A stretch of 64,000 nt of DNA from Streptomyces sp. NBC_01571 (lineage in GTDB: Bacteria; Actinomycetota; Actinomycetes; Streptomycetales; Streptomycetaceae): positions 3,348,001 to 3,412,000 of the forward strand of contig NZ_JAPEPZ010000001.1 in the NCBI RefSeq assembly GCF_026339875.1. Reading direction: 5' to 3'. Shown piece after piece: positions 44,898 through 53,665 of the stretch. The first letter of the stretch is position 1; every line of letters begins with the position of its first letter. The translations under genes were made by a program, and so were the position numbers. The notes under the pieces are model-generated. The model saw only the letters and a program-made list of their open reading frames with translations. It was not told the origin of the DNA and ran no database searches.

Positions 44898-46079
44898 GTG
44901 GACCTGCTCGACATCCTGCTGATGCTGGTGATCCTGGCCTACGCGGCGTCCGGCTACCGGCGTGGCCTGGTCGCCGGCTGCGTCTCGCTGGCCGGGTTCG
45001 TGGGCGGCGCGGTCATCGGCGTATGGGTGCTGCCCTGGATGATGGACCTGGTGACGGCGGGGACGTCGGCGACGGTGACGGCGGTGCTGACGGTGCTGGT
45101 GCCGGCCGTGGTGGGCCACGAGCTGGCGGGCCGGCTGGCGCTGAAGCTGCGCCGCGAGCTGGACCGGGGGCCGCTGCGGGTGGCCGACGGGATCGGCGGG
45201 GCCGCGGCGAACACGCTGGCCGTACTGCTGGTGGCCTGGGTGGCGGCGAGCGTCCTGGGCGCCTCCTCGTCCACCCTGATCACGCAGTCGATCCGCGGTT
45301 CGGCCCTGCTGGGCGCGGTGCAGCACGCGATGCCGGACACCACGCCCACCTGGTTCTCACGGGCGACCTCGGCGCTCACGGAGGCGGGCTTCCCACAGGT
45401 CTTCAACCCGTTCGAGAACGAGCCGACGGCGGGCGTCGCCAAGCCCTCCGGGGACAGTGTGACCGAGTCCGCGACGACCGCCGCCAAGCTGAGCACGGTG
45501 AAGATCGAGGGCGCCGCGGGCAACCAGGGCCGGGAGGGCAGCGGGTTCGCGTTCGCGGCGCAGCACGTGATGACCAACGCCCATGTGGTGGCGGGCATCG
45601 ACAACCCGACGGTGCGGGTGGGCGGCGTGGGGCGGGTGTACTCGGCGCGCGTGGTGCTCTTCGACCCGCAGAAGGACGTAGCGGTCCTGTACGTCCCCGG
45701 TCTCCGGGCGCCGGTCCTCCGCTTCGACACCGGCGCCGCGCGGGGCGACTCGGCGGTCGTCGCGGGCTACCCGCAGGACGGCGGTCTCGACCTCCAGGCG
45801 GCGACGGTCGCGAACCAGATCAACGCGCGGGGCCAGAACATCTACAACACGGACACCGTCACCCGGGAGATCTACTCGGTCCGCTCCACCGTCCGCCCCG
45901 GCAACTCCGGCGGGCCGCTCCTCACCACCGAGGGCAGGGTGTACGGGGTCGTCTTCGCCCGCTCGACCTCGGACGACGAGACGGGTTACGTCCTGACGGC
46001 GGACGAGGTCAGCGGGGACGCGCAGCGGGCGGCGCGGGCGACGGCGCCGGTGGACACGGGTGACCTGGTCACCTCGTGA
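44898..46079 (+). CDS. MarP-like membrane serine protease (CvpA plus trypsin-like domains)
   Basis: The 393-residue protein has four membrane helices (residues about 1-150, CvpA-like) and an extracellular trypsin-like domain (about 190-385) with the triad His in TNAHVVAG, Asp in DPQKDVAVL and Ser in RPGNSGGPL. This is the architecture of mycobacterial MarP, which cleaves a peptidoglycan hydrolase under acid stress. The start is a GTG at 44898 with GAAAGG upstream. It is divergent from the amidase gene, a potential substrate. Confidence 0.93.
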   Translation: MDLLDILLMLVILAYAASGYRRGLVAGCVSLAGFVGGAVIGVWVLPWMMDLVTAGTSATVTAVLTVLVPAVVGHELAGRLALKLRRELDRGPLRVADGIGGAAANTLAVLLVAWVAASVLGASSSTLITQSIRGSALLGAVQHAMPDTTPTWFSRATSALTEAGFPQVFNPFENEPTAGVAKPSGDSVTESATTAAKLSTVKIEGAAGNQGREGSGFAFAAQHVMTNAHVVAGIDNPTVRVGGVGRVYSARVVLFDPQKDVAVLYVPGLRAPVLRFDTGAARGDSAVVAGYPQDGGLDLQAATVANQINARGQNIYNTDTVTREIYSVRSTVRPGNSGGPLLTTEGRVYGVVFARSTSDDETGYVLTADEVSGDAQRAARATAPVDTGDLVTS

Positions 46080-46115
46080 GGCGGGCCTAGCCCGGTCGAA
46101 GGCTGCGGAGCCGGG

Positions 46116-46604
46116 TCAGAGGCTGCGGCCCATGAACACGTCGTCGACGTACTCGCCGTCGAGCAGGAACTCCTCGGGCAGGACGCCCTCCACCACGAAC
46201 CCCTCGGACTCGTACAGCTTCCGCGCCGGGGTGTTGTGCCCGAGGACCCGCAGCGAGATGCGCCGGGCGCCCTGCCGCCGGGCCTCGTCCTGCACGGCCC
46301 GAAGCAGCGCCCGCCCGACGCCGGCGCCGCGGGCCTCGCCGGACACGGCGAGTCCCTGGATCTGCCGGACGTGGGAGTTGCAGGCGAGAGACGTCGGGTG
46401 GCCGAGCCGGACGTAGCCGACCAGGACGCCGTCGAGTTCGGCGACCAGATGGTCGCGCGGCCCGAACCGTTCGTTGTAGAAGGGCTCGTACGGCGGCCGG
46501 GGGCGGGGCATGACCGCGTGCAGCGTGGACCAGGTGGCGCGGTCGAGACGACCGAGGGCGTCCTCGTCGTCCGGCGTGGCGAAGCGTATGTGCGGTACCG
46601 GCAT
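46116..46604 (-). CDS. GNAT-family N-acetyltransferase
   Basis: The 162-residue protein has the GNAT core: VRQIQGLAVSGEARGAGVGRALL (acetyl-CoA site, about residues 84-105) and LRVLGHNTPARKLYESEGFVVEG near the end. The acceptor is not evident. ATG 46604 is chosen over 46613 because TACAGT lies 7 nt upstream, matching a leaderless start. It is convergent with the protease gene. Confidence 0.92.
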   Translation of the reverse strand: MPVPHIRFATPDDEDALGRLDRATWSTLHAVMPRPRPPYEPFYNERFGPRDHLVAELDGVLVGYVRLGHPTSLACNSHVRQIQGLAVSGEARGAGVGRALLRAVQDEARRQGARRISLRVLGHNTPARKLYESEGFVVEGVLPEEFLLDGEYVDDVFMGRSL

Positions 46605-46675
46605 GAGGATCACTGTACGGCGGCGTCACGCGGCTCCCGCCCTTCTTTTCGCGGGCCGCGGGGCAGGATGGGCGC

Positions 46676-47593
46676 ATGAACGACTCACCGCTTGCTCCTG
46701 GTTCCCGCGTGGTGATCGCCGGTGCGTCCGGCCTGATCGGTTCGGCGCTGACGCGCTCCCTGACCGCGGACGGCTACGAGGTGCTCCGCCTGGTGCGGCG
46801 CGCCCCCCGCACCCGCGGCGAGGTGCGGTGGGATCCCGAGGGGCGCGGGGTCGACGCGGGGGCGCTCGCCGGGTGCGCGGCGGTGGTGAACCTCGCGGGG
46901 GCCGGGATCGCCTCGCGACGGTGGACGGAGTCGTACAAGCGGACGATCCGGGAGAGCAGGGTGCGGGGGACCGAGGTGCTCGCCGGGGCGGTGGCGTCCC
47001 TCGACGAGCGGCCGGCGGTGTTCGTCAACGGGAGCGCGATCGGGTTCTACGGCGACACGGGCGAGCGCGCGGTGGACGAGTCGGCGCCAGCCGGGGAGGG
47101 GTTCCTGCCCTCCGTGTGCGTGGCGTGGGAGGGGGCTGCCGACGCGGCCCGTCAGGCGGGGGTCCGCACCGTGCTCGCCCGTACGGGGCTGGTGGTGGCG
47201 CGGGAGGGCGGGGCGTGGGGGAGGCTGTTCCCTCTCTTCAAGGCGGGGCTCGGCGGGCGTCTGGGGGACGGCGGTCAGTACTGGAGTTTCATCTCCGTGC
47301 ACGACGAGGTGGCCGCGATCAGGCACCTCATCGACACGCCGTCGCTGTCCGGGCCGGTCAATCTGACCGCGCCTCAGCCGCTGACCAACCGTGAGATCAC
47401 GGAGGCGATGGGGCGGGTGATGCGGCGGCCCACGGTGCTGGCCACGCCCGCCGGGATGCTGCGGCTGGCTCTCGGTGACATGTCCGACGACATCCTGGGC
47501 AGTCAGCGGGTCCTGCCCGCCCGCCTCCTGGAGTCCGGCTTCACCTTCACGTTCCCGTCGATCGAGGAGGCGCTCCGAGCGGCTCTCCGCTGA
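46676..47593 (+). CDS. TIGR01777/YfcH-type NAD(P)-binding epimerase family protein
   Basis: The 305-residue protein has a Rossmann motif VVIAGASGLIGSALTRSL (residues 10-27), the family's VNLAGAGIASRRW and GSAIGFYGDTGER, and the C-terminal GSQRVLPARLLESGF. These match the YfcH-like extended SDR family, whose substrate is generally unknown. It is divergent from the GNAT gene with a gap of only 71 bp. Confidence 0.93.
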   Translation: MNDSPLAPGSRVVIAGASGLIGSALTRSLTADGYEVLRLVRRAPRTRGEVRWDPEGRGVDAGALAGCAAVVNLAGAGIASRRWTESYKRTIRESRVRGTEVLAGAVASLDERPAVFVNGSAIGFYGDTGERAVDESAPAGEGFLPSVCVAWEGAADAARQAGVRTVLARTGLVVAREGGAWGRLFPLFKAGLGGRLGDGGQYWSFISVHDEVAAIRHLIDTPSLSGPVNLTAPQPLTNREITEAMGRVMRRPTVLATPAGMLRLALGDMSDDILGSQRVLPARLLESGFTFTFPSIEEALRAALR

Positions 47594-47639
47594 CGAACGC
47601 CGGGCGGACCGTTGATGCGGCCCGGGCTCCGGATTCTCG

Positions 47640-47705
47640 GCCCGTCCGACGTTTGAGGACGAGTCCTTCGGGCGGAGCGGGGGTTCAGGGGGTGCAGCGC
47701 CCCTG
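47640..47705 (+). repeat. Dispersed intergenic repeat, family A, copy 4
   Basis: GCCCGTCCGACGTTTGAGGA followed by CCTTCGGGCGGAGC and a GGGGGTTCAGGGGG segment. It lies in the 336-bp gap 47594-47929, in which I see no gene; the rest of the gap should carry the promoter of the gene at 47930. Confidence 0.75.
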
Positions 47706-47929
47706 GCGGCGTCCGGGTCGGAGCCTCGGGTGACGGGACGAGTAGGGGCGGCGGGGCGAGAACAGCCGCCCGTACACGGCACCGTATGCACCCCCATGCG
47801 ACCGTGCACACCCGACGCGCGACTCCCCCACGCCGCCCGCACCCCTACTCTCGACCCGAACTCGGGTATTCCCAGGGCATGTTGGGGGCATGACGTCCCC
47901 ATCGGCCGCACAACCTCGAGGAGGGGCAT

Positions 47930-49318
47930 GTGCTAGAGCCCGTATGTCAAGCGGACGTGGACGTCGTCATCGTCGGGGCCGGAGCCGCGGGGCTCGCGGC
48001 CGCCCAGCACCTGACCAGGGCGGGGCTCACCACCGTGGTCCTGGAGGCCGCCCCCACCGTGGGCGGCCGCATGTCGACGGAGAAAGTGGACGGATTCCGG
48101 CTCGACCGCATCGGCCGGCTGCTGTCCACGTCGTACCCGGAACTGCGCCGCACCCCAGGCCTGGAGGACCTGACCCTGCGCCCGTTCTCCCCGGGCGTCC
48201 TGCTGCACAGCGACGGCCGCCACCACCGCGCCGGCGTCCTCACCCCCCGGAGCGCAAGGGGCGCACTCACCGCAGCACGCGCCCTCGCAAGCGCCCCCCG
48301 GCTCCCCCGGTCCGCCACCCGGAGCGCCTCCCGTCCTTCCCGGAGCCAGGGCGGCGTCCCCCGGCCCGGTCCGCTGGGCGGCCCCCTCGACCAGACCCGC
48401 CTCACCGCCGCCCTCGCCCGCCTCGCGGCCACACCGCCGGAGCGTCTCCTGGCCCGCCCGGAACTCCCCGCCGCGCGGGCACTGGCCGCCCGGGGGCTGC
48501 CTCCGCGTACGGTCGACGGCTTCCTGCGCCCCCTGCTCGCCGCGCTGTTGTGCGATCCGGACCTCACCGCCTCCAGCCGGGCGGCCGACCTGGCCCTGCA
48601 CTCGTTCGCGTCGGGCCGGCTCTGTCTGCCGGAGGGCGGCGCGGACACCCTGCCGGAGCTCCTCGCGGCCTCCCTCCCCCCGGGCACCGTCCGCACCGGC
48701 GTCCAGGTCACCGCGGTCTCCACGACCACCGTGACCACGCGCGACCACGGCCGCCTCACCTGCCGCGCCATCCTGTTGGCCACCGGTGCCCGCGACGCCG
48801 CCCGGCTGCTGCCCGGACTGCGCGTCCCGGCCTTCCACCCGGTGACGGTCCTGCACCACACCACGGACGAGCCGCCGCTCGCCGAGCCCGCCCTGCTCCT
48901 GGACGCCGATCGCGGCGGCCCGGTGGCGCACACGGCGGTGGTGAGCCAGGTCGACCCGAGCCGCGCCCCGGCCGGGCGCGTCCTGATCTCCTCGACGGTG
49001 CTGGGCGTCCCGCCGTCCGCCGCCCCTCTGGACGCGGCTGTCCGCGCCCAGCTGGCCCGCCTGTACGGGACGCCGACGGGCCGCTGGGAACTCCTCGCGG
49101 TCCACCACACCCCCGACGCCGTCCCCGCGATGCCCCCGCCGCACGACCTGCGCCGCCCGGTACGCCTCCTGGCGGGCCTGTACGTCTGCGGGGACCACCG
49201 CGACACCGGAACGCTCCAGGGCGCCCTCCATTCGGGCCGCAGGGCCGCCCGGGCCCTGCTCGCGGATCTGGGCGCCCAGCCGGCCGCGGCCGAGGAACCG
49301 CTGGAGGCGGCCGCCTGA
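47930..49318 (+). CDS. FAD-dependent amine oxidase/phytoene-desaturase-like oxidoreductase
   Basis: The 462-residue protein has the FAD motif VVIVGAGAAGLAAAQHL (residues 12-28), the following VLEAAPTVGGRM, and a C-terminal FAD segment LYVCGDHRDTGTLQGALHSG. Such enzymes oxidise amines or desaturate/cyclise isoprenoids; the substrate is not known here. The start is a GTG at 47930 with GAGGAGGGG upstream. It ends 8 bp from the convergent regulator gene. Confidence 0.9.
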   Translation: MLEPVCQADVDVVIVGAGAAGLAAAQHLTRAGLTTVVLEAAPTVGGRMSTEKVDGFRLDRIGRLLSTSYPELRRTPGLEDLTLRPFSPGVLLHSDGRHHRAGVLTPRSARGALTAARALASAPRLPRSATRSASRPSRSQGGVPRPGPLGGPLDQTRLTAALARLAATPPERLLARPELPAARALAARGLPPRTVDGFLRPLLAALLCDPDLTASSRAADLALHSFASGRLCLPEGGADTLPELLAASLPPGTVRTGVQVTAVSTTTVTTRDHGRLTCRAILLATGARDAARLLPGLRVPAFHPVTVLHHTTDEPPLAEPALLLDADRGGPVAHTAVVSQVDPSRAPAGRVLISSTVLGVPPSAAPLDAAVRAQLARLYGTPTGRWELLAVHHTPDAVPAMPPPHDLRRPVRLLAGLYVCGDHRDTGTLQGALHSGRRAARALLADLGAQPAAAEEPLEAAA

Positions 49319-49326
49319 CCTCCGGG

Positions 49327-50805
49327 TCACCCGAGCGCGGCCACCCGGTCCCGGTAGCCGCGCACGGGTGCGGCGTCCCGGTACGGTTCGAGCCGGCGCT
49401 CGAAGTCCCGTACGTACTCGACAGCCCGTACCGACCGCATCTCCGCCGCCTGCCCCGCGGCCTCCGCGCCCAACTGGCAGGCCTGGTCGAGCTCTCCGAG
49501 CCCGAGCCGCGCGGTGGCGAGCACCACCCGGCAGAAGAGCCGGCTGCGCGCGTACCCGGGCGCCCGCAACTGCAGCGAGCGCTCGGCGTGCTGCGCCGCG
49601 GCCCGGTACTGCTGCAGATCCCGGTGGCAGTGCCCGAACTCGTCGGCGAGCTGTCCCTCGTCGAAGAACCGCGCCCAGTGCGGCGCGTCGTCCCCGGGCC
49701 GGGCGGTCTCCAGCGCCCGCTCGGCGCGCACCAGCGACGCCGTGCAGGCACGCACCTCGCCGAGCACCCCGTGCCCGCGCGCCTCGACGGAGTGCAGCAG
49801 GGCCTGCACGACGGGCGGCGCGGACGAGCCGACGCCCTGCTGGGCCACCCTCGCGAGCTGCACGGCCTCGCGCCCGTGGCCGAGGTAGACCGCCTGCCGG
49901 CTCATGGTCACCAGCACGTAGGAGCCGTACGCCCGGTCCCCGGCCGCCTGCGACAGCCGCAGCGCCTGCACGAAGTAGCGCTGCGCGAGCCCGTGCGCGG
50001 CGATGTCGTAGGAGGTCCAGCCGGCCAGGCGGGTGAGGTCGGCCGCGGCGGCGAACAGGCGCCGTCCGGTCTGCTCGCCGTAGACGCCGCGCAGCATCGG
50101 CTCGGCCTCGTGCTCCAGATAGCGGACCAGCGCCTGCCGGGCGTGGCCGCCGCCGTAGGCGTGGTCGAGGGCGCGGAACAGCTCGCCGACCGAGCGCAGT
50201 GCGGCGATGTCGCCGCCGGTGACCCGCTGGCCGGGGCCGCGCTCGGTCTGGTTGCGCCGGCGGGCCGGGGGCTCGCCCGGTTCGAGCGGGGCCGGGAACC
50301 GGGCGGAGGCGGGGCGCGCCTGCGCCGGGATGCGCGCTCCGGCCTGGTCGCCGCGGCCGACCCGGTCGTCGGCCCGGCCGATCAGCCAGTCCCGGCTGGG
50401 GACGACGAGTCCCGCCGGGGTGAAGGCGATCTTGCGCAGCTCGGCGTGGCTGCCGGAGTCCTTGCGCCACAGGCCGCTGACGATGTCGACGGCCTCCTCG
50501 GGGGTCGCGGCGAACTCCAGGCCCGCGTAGACGGGCGCGCAGGCGTCGAGCCCGAGGTCCTGTGCGGTGAGCCGTCGTCCGAGGCGGCGGGTGAACACCT
50601 CGGCGATGAGCGCGGGGGTCGTGCCCCTGGGCTGCTGCCCGCGCAACCACCGGGTCACCGATGTCTTGTCATATCTCAGATCGAGTCCGTGTTCGAGGCC
50701 GAGCTGGTCCACGCGGCGGGCGAGACCGGCGTTGGAGAACCCCGCTTCTGCGATGAGCGCGGCGAGCTGGCGGTTGGGAGTGCGCTGCGCGGGTCGTTCC
50801 GTCAT
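49327..50805 (-). CDS. NsdA-like regulatory protein (HTH-like N-terminus, TPR-like body)
   Basis: The 492-residue protein has an N-terminal helical region with YDKTSVTRWLRGQQPRGTTP, like a helix-turn-helix recognition helix, and a long all-helical body (about 190-480) with repeated Ala/Leu/Arg-rich helices resembling TPRs. This layout is that of Streptomyces NsdA-type regulators of antibiotic production and sporulation; whether this is NsdA itself or a paralogue cannot be decided here. ATG 50805 is preferred over the GTG at 50838 because AGGAG lies upstream and the family begins near MTERPAQRTPNRQ. Confidence 0.75.
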   Translation of the reverse strand: MTERPAQRTPNRQLAALIAEAGFSNAGLARRVDQLGLEHGLDLRYDKTSVTRWLRGQQPRGTTPALIAEVFTRRLGRRLTAQDLGLDACAPVYAGLEFAATPEEAVDIVSGLWRKDSGSHAELRKIAFTPAGLVVPSRDWLIGRADDRVGRGDQAGARIPAQARPASARFPAPLEPGEPPARRRNQTERGPGQRVTGGDIAALRSVGELFRALDHAYGGGHARQALVRYLEHEAEPMLRGVYGEQTGRRLFAAAADLTRLAGWTSYDIAAHGLAQRYFVQALRLSQAAGDRAYGSYVLVTMSRQAVYLGHGREAVQLARVAQQGVGSSAPPVVQALLHSVEARGHGVLGEVRACTASLVRAERALETARPGDDAPHWARFFDEGQLADEFGHCHRDLQQYRAAAQHAERSLQLRAPGYARSRLFCRVVLATARLGLGELDQACQLGAEAAGQAAEMRSVRAVEYVRDFERRLEPYRDAAPVRGYRDRVAALG

Positions 50806-51090
50806 CTGCGGTGCGGTCTCCTGCCTTTCGGGCACCACTGTGTGCCCGCGTGTGAGCAGCCCTTATGGCCTCGTGAACGGCGCGAATGTAGCTGAGCGTG
50901 AGCACCCGATCGCACCTTTCGGCATACATTCATCCGATCGTGTGAGGATTGCCCTTTGGGCTGACGCGCAGGGCCCGGACGTACAGTGGCGTGGGCGCGT
51001 CACGTACCTGACGAAAGGTTCTTTCGCGTACCGGACAACGGTTCCGCGGATGCCGGACCGCGGTCGTGGACTTCGAGGGAGGCGCTTGCC
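50806..51090. other. Divergent promoter region between the NsdA-like gene and lipB
   Basis: This 285-bp gap must carry both promoters. An AT-richer stretch at 50918-50940 (containing GGCATACATTCATCC) is a likely promoter area. Near lipB a small inverted repeat CGAAAG-GTT-CTTTCG lies at 51012-51026, flanked by GTAC on each side, a possible control site for lipB. No gene is seen. Confidence 0.45.
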
Positions 51091-51885
51091 GTGAGTGAGC
51101 TGCGGTTCGTCCGCATGGGATTCGGTGCCGATGCCGTGGACTACCAGGAGGCGTGGGACGAGCAGCGCCGGGTGCACGCCGCCCGGTTCCTGGACGAGAT
51201 CCCCGACACCTGTCTGCTCCTGGAGCACCCGCCGGTCTACACGGCGGGCCGGCGTACGGCGGACAACGAGCGCCCGCTCGACGGCACGCCCGTCGTCGAC
51301 GTGGACCGCGGCGGCAAGATCACCTGGCACGGCCCGGGACAGCTCGTGGGCTACCCCATCCAGAAGCTTCCGCGCCCCGTGGACGTGGTGGCGCACCTGC
51401 GGCGTCTGGAGGAGGCCATGATCCGCGTCTGCGCGGAGTTCGGCGTCGAGACCAGCCGGGTGGAGGGCCGGGCGGGCGTCTGGGTCCTCGGCGACCCGGT
51501 CGAGCAGCGCCCCTCCGACGGGCTCTCCCTCGACTTCGACCCGCGGCTCGCCGACGAGGAGTTCGACCCGCGGCTGAACGGACCGCAGTACGCGCCCTCC
51601 AACGCCGGCCAGCGGCGCGAGGACCGCAAGATCTGCGCGATGGGCATCCGGGTCGCCAAGGGCGTCACCATGCACGGCTTCGCCCTGAACGTGAACCCGG
51701 ACACCTCGTCCTTCGACAAGATCATCCCGTGCGGCATCCGGGACGCGGGCGTGACGTCCCTTGCGCACGAACTGGGCCGCGAGCTCACCATCGACGAGGT
51801 GCTGCCCGTCGTGGAGAAGCACCTGGGGGACGTACTGGGGAACGCGGACCTCAGGCCGCGCGAGGTGGAGCGGGCGTCCGCCTGA
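51091..51885 (+). CDS. lipB: Lipoyl(octanoyl) transferase
   Basis: The 264-residue enzyme transfers octanoyl groups from acyl carrier protein to lipoyl domains. Family motifs are [31 protein letters not shown] (substrate site), the catalytic Lys in [10 protein letters not shown] and Cys in [14 protein letters not shown]. An acidic insert of about 35 residues ([19 protein letters not shown] and following) lies before the catalytic Lys. The GTG at 51091 has GGGAGG 8 nt upstream. lipA follows 198 bp later. Their targets include the sucB lipoyl domains. Confidence 0.96.
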   Translation: MSELRFVRMGFGADAVDYQEAWDEQRRVHAARFLDEIPDTCLLLEHPPVYTAGRRTADNERPLDGTPVVDVDRGGKITWHGPGQLVGYPIQKLPRPVDVVAHLRRLEEAMIRVCAEFGVETSRVEGRAGVWVLGDPVEQRPSDGLSLDFDPRLADEEFDPRLNGPQYAPSNAGQRREDRKICAMGIRVAKGVTMHGFALNVNPDTSSFDKIIPCGIRDAGVTSLAHELGRELTIDEVLPVVEKHLGDVLGNADLRPREVERASA

Positions 51886-52083
51886 CGTCCCCCTCCGGGG
51901 AGCCTCCGGGGAACGCACCGGCTCGGGTAACCACTCCGGGCGCGGGAACCCTCCGGAGCGCGGATCCGCGCGACCGCCCCCGGGAATGCACCCCCGCTCC
52001 CCAAGGTTGCCCACCCCGGGGAGCAAGCACCGCACGGGCGTACCCTGGTGTACGCCGAAGAATCGAAGCTACAGGGAGCCGAT

Positions 52084-53049
52084 GTGTCCGCAGTCGCACC
52101 CGACGGACGCAAGATGCTGCGCCTGGAGGTCCGGAACGCCCAGACCCCCATCGAGCGCAAGCCCGAGTGGATCAAGACCCGGGCGAAAATGGGCCCCGAG
52201 TACACGAAGATGCAGAGCCTCGTGAAGAGCGAGGGGCTGCACACGGTCTGCCAGGAGGCGGGCTGCCCCAACATCTACGAATGCTGGGAGGACCGGGAGG
52301 CCACGTTCCTGATCGGTGGGGACCAGTGCACCCGGCGCTGCGACTTCTGCCAGATCGACACGGGCAAGCCGGAGGCCCTCGACCGTGACGAGCCCCGTCG
52401 CGTGGGCGAGTCCGTGGTCACCATGGACCTGAACTACGCCACCATCACCGGCGTCGCCCGCGACGACCTGGAGGACGGCGGCGCCTGGCTGTACGCGGAG
52501 ACGGTCCGCCAGATCCACGCCCAGACCGCCGAGCGCGCGGAGGGCCGCACCAAGGTCGAGCTGCTCGCCCCCGACTTCAACGCCGAGCCCGCCCAGCTCG
52601 CCGAGGTCTTCTCCTCGCGGCCGGAGGTCTTCGCGCACAACGTGGAGACGGTCCCCCGCATCTTCAAGCGCATCCGCCCGGGCTTCCGCTACGAGCGCTC
52701 GCTGAAGGTCATCACGGAGGCCCGGGACTACGGTCTGGTCACGAAGTCGAACCTGATCCTCGGCATGGGCGAGACCCGTGAGGAGGTCGGCGAGGCCCTT
52801 CGGCAGCTGCACGAGGCGGGCTGCGAGCTGGTGACCATCACCCAGTACCTGCGCCCGTCGGTGCGCCACCACCCCGTGGAGCGCTGGGTCAAGCCGCACG
52901 AGTTCGTGGAGCTCAAGGAGGAGGCCGAGCAGATCGGCTTCTCCGGCGTCATGTCGGGCCCCCTGGTCCGCTCCTCGTACCGCGCCGGCCGGCTGTACCG
53001 GATGGCCGTCGAGAAGCGCGGCGCCTACGTCGCCTCGCAGGCCGTCTGA
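52084..53049 (+). CDS. lipA: Lipoyl synthase
   Basis: The 321-residue radical SAM enzyme inserts two sulfurs into the octanoyl chain. It has the radical SAM cluster motif CTRRCDFC, the auxiliary cluster motif [12 protein letters not shown] and the C-terminal RSSYRAG with the Ser ligand. The GTG at 52084 is chosen because AGGGAG lies upstream; the GTG at 52048 would put the start before that site. TACCCT at 52041-52046 may be the -10 of its own promoter. Confidence 0.97.
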   Translation: MSAVAPDGRKMLRLEVRNAQTPIERKPEWIKTRAKMGPEYTKMQSLVKSEGLHTVCQEAGCPNIYECWEDREATFLIGGDQCTRRCDFCQIDTGKPEALDRDEPRRVGESVVTMDLNYATITGVARDDLEDGGAWLYAETVRQIHAQTAERAEGRTKVELLAPDFNAEPAQLAEVFSSRPEVFAHNVETVPRIFKRIRPGFRYERSLKVITEARDYGLVTKSNLILGMGETREEVGEALRQLHEAGCELVTITQYLRPSVRHHPVERWVKPHEFVELKEEAEQIGFSGVMSGPLVRSSYRAGRLYRMAVEKRGAYVASQAV

Positions 53050-53099
53050 CCGACACGCGGCACCCCCGGACGGAGCAGTCGGGGGAAACCGGTTCGACC

Positions 53100-53128
53100 C
53101 GAGCGGTGGCACTGAGTGCCACCGCTCG
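53100..53128 (+). terminator. Terminator hairpin after lipA
   Basis: CGAGCGGTGGCAC (53100-53112) pairs exactly with GTGCCACCGCTCG (53116-53128) around TGA. Confidence 0.8.
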
Positions 53129-53255
53129 CGTGTGAGTCGGCGCACAAGCAACTACCGCCGGGTAGTGGCCAATTCGGCACCATCGCGTCCGTCCCCGCAG
53201 TTGGGGACCCCCGTCAGGACGGCGTCAGGCTCGAGACCTGCTGCATCAAGGCTTC

Positions 53256-53296
53256 ATTGGTGTTTGACCGGTCGGTCACGCCCTGGTAACACCAAT
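53256..53296 (+). promoter_or_regulatory. Promoter candidate framed by a 9-bp inverted repeat
   Basis: TTGACC (53264-53269) and TAACAC (53287-53292), 17 bp apart, form a plausible promoter for the small gene at 53368. The arms ATTGGTGTT (53256-53264) and AACACCAAT (53288-53296) are exact inverse copies that touch the -35 and cover the -10, and GACCGGTC inside is itself palindromic. The 318-bp gap 53050-53367 holds no other feature apart from the lipA terminator. Confidence 0.55.
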
Positions 53297-53367
53297 CAGT
53301 GACCCTGGTATTACACGAAGTACCGCCCCGTCCCAAGAGCCGCCATCCCGAGGGGGGACCTCCCATC

Positions 53368-53565
53368 ATGCAGGCCGCGCCCGTACGCGCCACCGCGATC
53401 CCGTCGTTCACCGATGCACTCCGTGCCGTCGAGTCGCTGCTCATGAGCAGTGGCCAGCGCACTGCCCGCCGCAACGCCTGGACCTCCGTCCTGGAGGACC
53501 GCCGTCGCGCCAAGGACCGGGTCGAGGCGCAGCGCGTGCTGGAGTCCGTGGCGACGCGTCCGTAG
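53368..53565 (+). CDS. Small basic hypothetical protein
   Basis: The 65-residue protein starts MQAAPVRATAIPSFTDALRA and is mostly helical, with a basic segment DRRRAKDRVEAQRV near the end that could bind nucleic acid. GGGGGGA lies upstream of the ATG. No family is recognised. The promoter upstream has an inverted repeat, so it may be specifically controlled. Confidence 0.7.
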   Translation: MQAAPVRATAIPSFTDALRAVESLLMSSGQRTARRNAWTSVLEDRRRAKDRVEAQRVLESVATRP

Positions 53566-53665
53566 CCGCCGCGCGCCTCGCCGCGCACCCCGGTCGCGGG
53601 CGCTGCCGCCGTCCGCCCGGACACTGCCGTCGTCGGGCCTTGCCGGGCCACGTAGACTTCGTGGC

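Noticed and set aside
47890..50895. A 1001-residue plus-strand open frame
   Set aside because: It runs across the FAD oxidoreductase in another frame and antisense to the NsdA-like gene, and is Pro/Arg/Gly-rich without domains: a GC-content shadow.
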